Source: Episyrphus balteatus (lineage: Eukaryota; Arthropoda; Insecta; Diptera; Syrphidae). Taken from it: a stretch of DNA of 64,000 bases. Positions 34,550 through 46,500 of this stretch are shown one piece after another. The translations under genes were made by a program, and so were the position numbers. The DNA is taken from the NCBI RefSeq assembly GCF_945859705.1, contig NC_079136.1, positions 122,478,028-122,542,027 on the forward strand. The letters are read 5' to 3'. A model generated the notes under the pieces. The model saw only the letters and a list, made by a program, of their open reading frames with translations. It ran no database searches and was not told the origin of the DNA. The stretch's first letter is position 1; each line of letters begins with the position of its first letter.

Positions 34550-37500
34550 CTCTATCTGGAGCTGCAGCCTAAACGAGTGAAGTGATTTTCTTCAAACTTG
34601 GTAGTTAGCAGTTTTTGGTGATTCCCTAGAGGGGAAATTGAAATTTTTTTTTTATGACCAAAACTAACGGTACCTGCCATATAACGGAAATAGAAAAGTT
34701 AATTTTTTTCAAAAACGGCTCTAACGATTTTGATTAAAATTTTTGTGTGTAATACTACACATAAGGGCCAACATTTTAAATAAAAAAAATATTTTTTGTA
34801 CCGTTATTAACGGTACCTGTCATAGAACGGTTTTTTTCGTTTCTGAATATCTCGTACAAAATTAACCCGATTTAAATGAAAATTTTTATACAAACGTGTG
34901 TAAGTAAAGATAATATTAAAAATTTCGAAAATTTTCAAAAAACGCATTTTTGGTTTTTTTAAAAATATTTCAAATTTTTTTTTTGAAAAATCAATTTTTT
35001 GAAAACGGATCAATGAAAAATTTTGAAATTTAGTTTTTATGTGTAAATTAATTATTTCTTCAAAATGGCATACCAACTTTTTTTTTGAAAAATGTTAAAA
35101 AAATTTTATATATAAAAAATTATTTTTTTAAAAAACGGCTCCTACAATTTTCAAAATTTTTTTTCTAAAAATACCTTTTTATACGAGAAATAAAATGGCA
35201 TATTTGTTTTTTTTTTTAAGATATTTTAAAACGTTTTATTAATTATAAAAACAGATTTAATTTTTTTATACTACTTATGAAATTTCTTCAAAATATCGAA
35301 TTTTAAATTTCTTGAATAAAAAGCTTTAACATTATAGTTACTTTAAGCATAAGAGCAAGTACGTGCGACCCCAGTCGTGCAATTTATTTAATCTTTGATG
35401 TCGGCTCTTCCCGTACACCGTTAATGAGTTATTACAATTTTCTAGACTAAATTTGACATACATAATGCTTTAAGTGATTTTAATATATGTAGCTAATTGC
35501 GTTTTTTGTTTTTGTCAAAAAAACACTAGTAACAAAAATCAAATTTTAACTAATTCAAAATATTTTTTTTTAAATCTTTGACATAAAAGCTACTTTTATC
35601 ATAAGAGCAAGTACGTGCGGCCCCAGTCGTGCATTTTATTTATTAATATTGTGAAGATTGAAAAAGAGGCCAACAAGAACATAAGAATAATTCTATTAAG
35701 AACTGTCACAATCAAGAACGAAGATAATGTCTGGATCGTATACAAAAGTATCGGCAAGACTGGTAACTAGTTCACAAACGAATATAGATTGGCCATTGCC
35801 TAGGAAAGTCCGAAGACAAAAAAAAAATAATTTTAAAATAACTAATAAAAAAGACTAAACGTCTTTTTTATGCGGATGTTTGTTCATAATGTACATTCAT
35901 ATCTAAATAAAAATAACGTTTTTGAAAAACTGCGGCTTTATTGTTTTGGTGCAGTTTTTTTTATAGCAGTCATAGGAAGAACCGAACGAAGACAAGTTCG
36001 ATCTGCAATACTATTTGTAAATAGAATCCTTTTTCAAATACATTTTGCGTTGGAAATTGGAAGATGGTTTTCACACGGCCATCACGAATTCTAAAACCTG
36101 TCCTCTTCCCGTAAAATGGTACCGAAAGGTGATATTTTGAGTGAATATTGTATGTAGGTGACTCCATTTATATTTATACTTAACCATGGTTTTCCTATCA
36201 GAAATGCAGTGCCAACGATTTTTTTTTTTTCATAATAATTTATTGAAAGTTGCTTTGTCGTTATTATTCATGAATTATATCTAATGCAAAAAATCGGTTA
36301 TTATGTTTTTGGTAAATAAAAACAAAATCATCCAAATCATTAAAATCAATAGAAACGCACTTGTCAAGCGCAACAACACCCAAGAAATTAAGAAATTTGC
36401 CAGATATCTGTTAAAAATAATTAAATCCATTGCTTTCATTGAAGTACTAACCGCTAGACTACCGATTTTGAGGTCCTAATAAATACCGAGTCCTAACTAA
36501 TACTCGGTACCAATTTGACAGTACTAAGGCTTAGGACTTTTGTGAAGAAATCACTTGGTACCGATCTGAGTACTAACGATTGGTATAATAACCAGGTATT
36601 AGTCGATTTTGAGATTTTAGGACCAGGTCCTAACTAGTACTCGGTCCTAAATTGACAGTTTTAGGACCTAGTACTTGGGTGAAGAAATGAGTTGGTACTG
36701 ATTTGAGTACTAACTTTAGGACTAGGACCGGTATTAGCGTTAGGACTCTGTGAAGAAATCGGCCGTAAATGTTTATATGTATATTCGTGTACTGCTTTCT
36801 GATGCCTTTCTTATATTTTGCTGGTGGCTTTCTGATTTCAGCATCTGCATTAGACTCAAGTTTTTTGGATCCATTCACTTTGAGAAGTATCGCTTGCATC
36901 CCAAGGTAATTAAGCAGATTTGTGGTTTTGCATTTTCAAAGATGACTTTTTAACAAACAATGTTGTAAGAACAAATAACTCAATAACTAGTTGCGTTTTT
37001 TCGATTTTTTTTTTTTTTCATGAAAAACTTTATTTTGCGTCACTTGAATAGAAAAATGATGAAAAAACATGGACAGTATTAATTTTAGCAAACCAATGTT
37101 TGATTATTGCCATTATTTTTCTACATTTTAACCAATTATAGTCTAAGGTCTACCTATACAATGCAGAAATAGAAACTAACATTGAAAATGCATTTCTCCT
37201 GCACGTGGAGTTTTTTCGTTCTTATATTGTTTGTTGAGAGTTCCTCTTTGAAAATGCAAAACCAAAAATCTGTTTAATTACCTGTAATATACGCAAATCG
37301 CTTTATTCTTAAGCAAAACTGTTGTTTCTATATAACTAAAGCGCAGTTAATTAGCAACGTCCTCAAGCTCTAATTAAAAAAAATAATCAGTCTTCTAGAA
37401 CCTATTCTTTACTAGTATATAAAATGTATGTACCTGTACCCCCTTTTGTTGGGGGAATTTTTAGGTATAAATCATTTTGTTAAACAAAATCAGTTCCTTG

Positions 37501-40500
37501 TGTCCATTTTTGTTCCGAATTTTGCTATAATATTCTTTGAAAAAAAAAAAAACATGAAAACGTTAAAAAACCAATAAAAATTAACAGTTGTTTTCAATTT
37601 CAAAGTGCTTTCAAACACCCTTATAAACAAAAGACTATTTTTTTCCTATATACATTTTCAAAGTAAAATCCATTCCATATTTCTTCCAAAGAGGAATGTT
37701 TTTTTTTTTTTTTAATAAAAACCGTGGTCCTATGACTACCCATGAGAATATGATAAGTGGATCAAGTGCGAGTAGATAGGATGTGTAATTGGTAGTACCA
37801 GATAATACATACATGAGTAGTCTTTCTCTTCCAAAGGAACGCCGCCAATAAATTGAGATAGGCAGCGGGCTAATAAGATATTTTAAAGAAATATAAATTT
37901 GTAATTTTAGGTTAGTTTCAAGAATGGATGAAAAACATTTAATTCAATTTTGCCCTTTTCAAATTTTTGACATAATTTTTCAAAAAAAAAATCTTTTAGA
38001 TTTTGAATCCTCAAGTTTATGTTTTCTTAGACAAGCCTATGCAAACCATTAGTTAAGCAGCATCTCTGCGCTCTGCCCTCTTTTATATGGGCAACAATCT
38101 TTCTGCCGAGCACGCCCCTTGCAACCTAACCTTACCTTGAGTTGAACATGATTTCTGACCTTCTCGTAAACTACTTAACAAAATTGTTTTTACATGAATC
38201 TTTTAGTAGCCATTATATTAACAATTTTCAAAAAAAAAAATTATTAAGAGTAAAATTCAAAACTTATTTTTGAAGAAGCTATTTTCATAAAACTTTGTTT
38301 AATTTGTTTCTTAATTTTCTTTTTTGACAGTTTACAAGCTTTTTTTTATAAACGTAATAAAAAAAAGCTTGTAAACTGTCAAATTGTCATATTTAATTTG
38401 TAGCTGCTCTAATTTTTTTGAAAACTATAACTATTTAAAAAGATTAACAATTTTATTTAAGGTATATTAAAAAAAAAAAATAAAAGAATAGAACTACATT
38501 GGTAACTCAAAATATGTCCAGTCTCCTATCTTACCTATAGGCCAGTCATTATGTCGGAAAAAACGGCTTAGAAATGCAAAATGACCGAGAAAGCTAAATT
38601 TTGGATATGTTGTAGAGGATGCTTAAAAAAGCTTAACTTGAAGTTTTCGACCAAGATTTCCTATGAGCTTTTTCCGCCATTTTGAAAAAAAGGATAAAAT
38701 TGTTTTTTTGACAATAACTCGGCTATCTGACGAGATGCGAAAATTTTACAAGGAGCTTTTTTGTAGCTTTTAACAAGTTCTACAATTCATGCATACACAT
38801 TTTTTGTGTATCATGAACCGTTTTCGAGATATCGATTAAAAAAGTCAAAAATTTAGGACATGCCATTTGTTTTTTGACATAATCTATTTTTGGGTGATGA
38901 ATATCGAAAAAATTATTAACATAAAATTTGTAGACCACATTCAGACCTACAATGTAGTATTTTTATATTTTTTTTTGGACAAAAATTACGACCGCCGCCG
39001 GCCGCAAAGTCGTTTAGTCCGCTCCCACCGCCAAGCAAGCCGCCCGTTCGGTTGTAAAAAAAACAATCGTTCATGTTTTTTTTAATGTTTATATCATTAT
39101 ATCAGTAACACATCATACAAATGTATGTATTTATTTAATAAATAATGAGAAGAAGATGGTAATGGTTTTTTTGGTACCCCAATTTTATTAACCCAAATTT
39201 TGTAAATACAGTCTACCGGCTTTTTGTGTTGATTGTACATTTTGTAATTTGCTTCAATCTCTATATTATTTAGTTCATCAAAATTGCAATTAGATCAGTG
39301 CCAATTATTTTTGAAAATAAAAAAATTATTAGCAGCATATGGGTGGTTGGAAAAGTTGTTGGTAATAAAAGTGTCATAACTTTTACTAAAACCATTTTAT
39401 TTACATATATAATCTCAAAAATATTGAAAATGTGCAAAAAATACGATTTTTTTATTTTTTATTTTTATCTTTTACCAAAATGGTTTGATTTTAACAAATC
39501 TTGGTTAAAAATTACTTTGTTATGTTTTCTATGTATTTTAAATGTTTTTTGAGCAAAAAGTTAATTTTTGGATTTTTGACGAATTTAATTTGATAAAATA
39601 GCCTATTTGTCAATCCAAAAAGTTTTTGATTTTTGAAAAGCTTGGAATGCAGTTACTTAGATTAAAACCTTTTATTTAAGATTGTATGGAAAAACTATAC
39701 TTTTGATTTAGAAAATATTGAGAAAAATTGAAAAAAAAAAACGATTTTTAAGATCGATTTTTCCGTAAATGACATAATATTGGCGAGAAATAATTTTCCA
39801 TAGAAACCAAATTATACTTTTCTAATAACCTTTGACCTTCTTAAATTCAATCTAGCATTAGAATAGCTCTACCGTGCAAAGTTTTTGATATATTGAATTT
39901 TGAACGTTCAAAACACTATTTTTGTGATGTATTGGCATGGTTATATCTCAACGTGATAGAATTTTTCTGACGAAGATTCGAGCTCAGCATACAAAAAAAT
40001 CATTAGAAAAATATACTTTGATTTCTATAAAAAAAAAACTTTTTGACTAGTGAAATCGAACAAGGCATTCACCCGCCCCCTTTCCACCAATTAGTTTGTG
40101 GGCAATTTATTTTTCCGCTTTCATATACCATTTATCCTAAATGCTGCTAATAATTTTTTTATTTTCAAAAATTATTGGCACTGATCTAATTGCAATTTTG
40201 ATGAACTAAATAATATTGAGATTGAAGCAAATTACAAAATGCACAATCAACACAAAAAGCCGGTATACTGTATTTACAAAATTTGGGTTAATAAAATTGG
40301 GGTACCAAAAAAACCATTACCATCTTCTTCTCATTATTTATTAAATAAATACATACATTTGTATGTATGTGTTACTGATATAATGATATAAACATTAAAA
40401 AAAAAACATGAATGATTGTTTTTTTACAACCGAACGGGCGGCTTGCTTGGCGGTGGGAGCGGACTAAACGACTTTGCGGCCGGCTGGAAGTCGTAATTTT

Positions 40501-43500
40501 TGTCCAAAAAAAAATATAAAAATACGGCATTGTAGGTCTGAATGTGGTCTACAAATTTTATGTTAATAATTTTTTCGATATTCATCACCCAAAAATAGAT
40601 TATGTCAAAAAACAAATGGCATGTCCTAAATGTTTGACTTTTTTAATCGATATCTCGAAAACGGTTCATGATACACAAAAAATGTGTATGCATGAATTGT
40701 AGAACTTGTTAAAAGCTACAAAAAAGCTCCTTGTAAAATTTTCGCATCTCGTCAGATAGCCGAGTTATTGTCAAAAAAACAATTTTATCCTTTTTTTCAA
40801 AATGGCGGAAAAAGCTCATAGGAAATCTTGGTCGAAAACTTCAAGTTAAGCTTTTTTAAGCATCCTCTACAACATATCCAAAATTTAGCTTTCTCGGTCA
40901 TTTTGCATTTCCAAATGTATATAATGACTGGCCTACTACCTACACTCTTCATTCGGTTTCTCTCCAAAAAAGAGTGATTTTCATTTCACTCCCGACTCCG
41001 TTAATCCACGCTCGAAAATCTTATGTTTAGCACACCAAATAAACGACATCAAATTAGCTCTGATCCAAAACAAAAATGTATATATATTTGATTTATGCGT
41101 TTAGCAGTAAAACTTTTACTGCCGCCGCCGCTGTTTGTTATTGTTTTCACCTGTCTTTGTGTATGCAGGTCGCAAATATAAAAAATAATAAGAATAGGTA
41201 TTTATAATTAACCTCTGGTTTCATTCATATTTGGATGTTTAACAAATGAAATAAATTATGTCTCTGAATTCCATGCACATGCGACTGATATTTAAATGAC
41301 TATTCGACTTGTTGGTTTTTCTACCAATGATTCATTCTTACCAGCAGTCGTTCTCGGTGTTATAAACTCTTAAGTCACTCGTTTAAACAGAAACCGTGTT
41401 TTAATTGTGTTTTTTTTTTAATAAAAAAAAACAAATTTATTCTAAATGGAAATTATTAAACGATTTTCAATCCTTAATCTCACTCCAATGCAAGTCAAAC
41501 TGTTATTTGTCTGTAAAATAAGAATTCCTTTGTTGGAGAAAATATGAGTTTCCAGCGCACAGTCTTATCAATCTTTTACAAGTTCTGTTCATATAATAAT
41601 TTATATTTTTGTTTTCTTTCCAGCTGTTGGGGTCGTGCGTGGCGAAAATGGTTTTCAGCCCGTGAACTTCGCGCCCGGACCGTCTGTTTGGGACGTCCGA
41701 CCAGCGATAAATTCCCACCAAATGAAATTCGCAATCAGAAATACAATTTCCTAACGTTTCTGCCGTTGGTACTCTTCGAGCAGTTTCGTTTCTTTTTGAA
41801 TTTGTATTTTCTGTTAATGGCTCTGAGTCAATTCATTCCCGATATACGTATTGGCTATCCCTACACATACTGGGGACCATTATGTTTTGTGCTAATGGTT
41901 ACAATATGTCGTGAAGCTGTCGACGATGTGCGTCGACATCAACGTGATCATGAAGTAAATTCACAAAAATATAAACGTTTGGTAGTATTGGGCGAACATG
42001 GCTATGAAATGGTATCATCGTCAAAGCTTAAAGTTGGCGATGTTATTATTGTGGAGAAGAACGAACGTGTACCGGCCGATTTGATTTTATTGCGAACAAG
42101 TGACAAGAGCGGATCGGTTTTTGTTCGAACTGATCAACTTGATGGTAAGCTTTCTCATACCATTTCTTCTTCTAGACTTGGATAAAATGTGTGTGTGTTT
42201 TTGTTTCTTCTAGGTGAAACTGATTGGAAACTACGTCTTGCTGTGCCTCTAACTCAGAAACTCAACAAGGACTCGGATCTATTCAGTATTGACGCAAATG
42301 TCTTTATAGAAAAACCCCAAAAAGATATTCATTCGTTTATTGGAACATTTGCTATGGTAAGTAAGAAAGGTGTATCCTTTTAATTTCTTATGCGTGAGGC
42401 ATGTTTTTTTTTCTCAATTCCCATAGCAACATGGCTGCGAAGAGAGCAGTTTAAATGTGGAAAACACTTTGTGGGCAAATACAGTTGTGGCTGCTGGTAC
42501 AGCAACAGGAATTGTCATCTACACTGGCTGTGAAACTCGCAGTGTTATGAACAATTCTCAACCACGTTCAAAAGTTGGCCTCCTTGATATGGAAATCAAT
42601 GGGCTTACAAAGGTACATTAACATTAAAGTACCAATTTAAACAATTAAATAAACCCTTATTTGTTACAGGTCCTTTTCTGTGCCGTACTTGGTCTATCAT
42701 TAGTCATGATGATCTTGAAGGGATTCAATGGTCCATGGTATCGTTATATGTTCCGTTTTGTTTTGCTCTTCTCCTACATCATTCCCATTAGTTTGCGAGT
42801 GAATTTGGATATGGGCAAAGCCTTTTATTCTTGGCAAATGCAAAATGATCCAGAAATTCCAGGCACTGTTGCCAGATCAACAACAATTCCTGAAGAACTT
42901 GGTCGTATATCTTATGTCCTAACTGATAAAACAGGAACATTGACACAAAACGAAATGGTCTTCAAGAAGATTCATTTGGGTATTGTGTCGCATGATAGTG
43001 ACACATTCCATCATATTGGAACAATTATACAAAGTTTATCATCACTGATAATGAATGGGCCAGATAATTCAGCACCAACGAAACCGTTAAAGTTTGCCGG
43101 CAGTCGAATGAGACGTCCTGAAGGATGGCGTGAATGGGAAGCTGTTAAAGCTTTGGCTTTGTGTCACAATGTGACTCCAGTAACTGATGACGATACCGGT
43201 AGCATTAGCAGTGTCAATAGCAAGGGCAATTCTCCCACAAAATCAGTCATCAATATGGAAGATAAAAATTCTGACGACGAGATCACTTATCAGGCTTCAA
43301 GTCCAGATGAAATTGCATTGGTCAAATGGACAGAACAAGTTGGTCTGACTTTAATCGCAAGAGATGTAAATTCAATGACTCTTCAACTAAAAGCACCCAA
43401 ATCGACAGAAAAGAATATCATGTATTTGCGCAGAGATGAGCAATCTTCATCACCATCGACCAGCAGTGCAAGTACTGCATCTCTAAGTTCAATGAACACC

Positions 43501-46500
43501 GGAGGAAATAGCAAAGAGGGTTTGTTGCACTTTCAGATTTTGCAAATCTTTCCATTTACCAGCGAATCCAAACGCATGGGAATCATTGTGAAGGATAGTC
43601 ACTCTGGAGAGATAACATTCTATCTAAAAGGCGCCGATGTGGTTATGGCATCGATTGTTCAATACAACGATTGGTTAAATGAAGAATCTGGTAATATGGC
43701 CAGGGAGGGATTGCGAACTTTGGTTGTCGCTAAGAAGGTCCTCTCCGAGGAACAATACAATGACTTTGAGACACGATACAATGCAGCACGTCTGAGTGTT
43801 TCGGATCGTGTGGCTAAAGTTGCAGCTGTGATTGAATCGCTCGAACGAGAGCTTGAACTTGTCTGCTTGACTGGAGTTGAAGATCGTCTGCAAGAAGGCG
43901 TACGACCAACTTTGGAATTGCTGAGAAACGCTGGAGTTCGAGTTTGGATGTTGACGGGAGATAAATTAGAAACTGCTTGTTGTATTGCTAAGAGTTCCCA
44001 GCTAATTGGACGTAATCAGGGTTTGCATGTGCTGAAAAGTGTTAAGACTCGCACAGATGCCCATGTGGAACTAAATCAGTTCCGTCGTAAGCAGGGATGT
44101 GCTTTGGTAGTTTCGGGTGAAAGTTTGGAAGTCTGCCTTCAGTACTATCGACCTGAGTTTATGGAACTTGCTACTGCTTGCCCAGCAGTGGTTTGCTGCC
44201 GATGCAGTCCCACACAAAAAGCCCAAGTAGTGTCTCTAATTCAAGATCATACAGGTAAACGAACGTGTGCAGTTGGTGATGGAGGTAACGATGTGAGTAT
44301 GATTCAACAAGCCGACGCTGGAGTTGGTATCGAAGGAAGAGAAGGCAGACAGGCGTCTCTTGCCGGTGACTTTAGTATCCCACAATTTTCGTACATCTCT
44401 AAATTATTACTGGTGCATGGAAGAAGATCTTACAAACGATCTGCAGCACTTTCACAATTTGTTATACATCGTGGCCTCATCATAACAACCCTACAGGCTG
44501 TGTTCTCTGCGGTATTTTATCTAAGCTCAGTTGCTCTGTACCAAGGTTTCCTTATGGTTGGTTATTCAACATTGTACACAATGTTTCCAGTGTTTTCGTT
44601 GGTGCTGGATCAGGATATAACATCGATAACGGCAACAACATATCCGGAATTATATAAAGATTTATCTAAAGGCAGAAGTTTGAGTTATAAAACATTTTTC
44701 ATATGGGTTTTGATAAGTATTTATCAGGGCGGTGTGATTATGTATGGAGCTTTGATTTTGTTTGAAGATGAATTTATACACATTGTTGCAATTAGTTTTT
44801 CGGCATTAATTTTAACAGAATTAATTATGGTTGCATTGACAATACGTACATGGCATCGGTAAGTAGTTAAACTATTTTTGTTTTTAAATTGATTAATTAA
44901 TTTTTGTTTTTTTTTTTGTTTATAGATTAATGGTTCTTGCAGAGTTATTCAGTTTAACGCTTTACCTGTTATCACTGGCTGTGCTCCATGAATATTTTGG
45001 TAAGACAAAAATTAGTTTTAAGATTCATTAGTTTCTTTTTCAATGTCGGATGTTAATTTATGCCTCCCTAAAATAATAGCTTCACAAATTTATTAATCAA
45101 TTGGTCTTTTAAATAAGGTTCGAGTTAGTGACACGAATAGTGAAACTATTAGGGAGACTGCTTCCCATTATCCCCTTTTAGCTTATCATATTTGTTTCCG
45201 ATTCAGAACAAGGTTCTTTAATTTTAAACTAGCAAACCACATGTTGTTTTTAGCAAATAGATAAAAGTTAAATTAGTAAAAATATAGCTTGTAAATGTAT
45301 AAGTTTTTTTTTCGATTTTTGTTAAAGTAGTGGGGGTTTTTGTGCACGTGTTCTTAATTTTGTTTTTAAATCTGTCAACTGTCATGTTAGAAGTAATCGT
45401 GAAAAATTTCAAATCCATAGATTTGTTAGTTTGTTTTAATGCCACGTTTAACCCTCTGTCGGCACACATGTGCAAATTTGGCGGGACGAAAATTTTTTAA
45501 TTTACGATTTTTCAAAAAAAGTGTTTGCAAAACAGTCTCTTTATAAAGGGTAATATATATAATATATTTTTTTTAATATATTTTTTTTAGAAATTGTACA
45601 GTACATTATCTTATATATAAAATAGAGTTCGTTTAGTGTGTGTGGCCGATAAACTCGCGTTTGGCTGGTCCGATTTTGGTAATTTTTGTTTTGTTTGCAA
45701 GGTATTAATATGTAGATGGTTTGTATTAAAAAAAATAATACCTTTTCTCCCATCTTTACATAGCTGTCAATTTGTACGAGTGAAGAAACACTCTAGCTTT
45801 TTAAAAAGTTTAACTAAGCTTAATTTGTAAAAAAAATTATTAAGACAGGCTTTCAAAATAATTATTATTGTTTATAGTCTGATTTTGAATATTGTGATGC
45901 CTGTCAAGGTTTGAATTTGCTTGAAGCAGAAACTCATTGGGATCCAACGCTTTCTGGTGCATTGGTTGCTCTAATCTAATCAAAAAAGGATAACGTGATA
46001 TTCTTAACTTTAGGGCAAGGACCCAGTCTAGCATAGATATAGAAGCTTCGAGCCTCGAGCCCGGATAATTACCAGACCGCACTGTGGGCTAGAACGCTAT
46101 TTTAGCTGGAATTAATTAAAAATGTCAACTTCTTCCAAAATTGATAATTTTGGTCTCATTCGATAGATAAATGGACTAGTTATAATTTCTCATTCAAAGT
46201 TGAGGTCAAAACATTCATTGGGTACCTAAAAAACACAGTCGAAAGCAATTTTTCGAAAACAAAAACAAAAAAGGCCACTTTTTCCTCTATCCAGATATTC
46301 GTTTACTGTGTTTGTTTTAACGGATTGATTGTGAAAATTTTGCTAGTTTATCAATGAAGTGATGTATCCTAATCTAGTATTTGCTAATAAATTGTTATTA
46401 TATTGAACTTTTGTGTATAAATTTTAAAGTAAAGTATGTTACTAGCACCGATTTTATATAAAACGAATGTTCCTAAGCTTTAAAAAAAAAGGCACGCGTA

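Noticed and set aside
34522..34550. (CTGT)n run as a CRISPR-like or regulatory array
   Set aside because: A simple microsatellite inside a dispersed repeat; no spacers.
38867..40615. Matching 72- and 63-codon frames (plus and minus) with the same N-terminus
   Set aside because: The two are the same sequence in the two arms of the 38540-40933 palindrome; no splice or domain evidence suggests a real protein.
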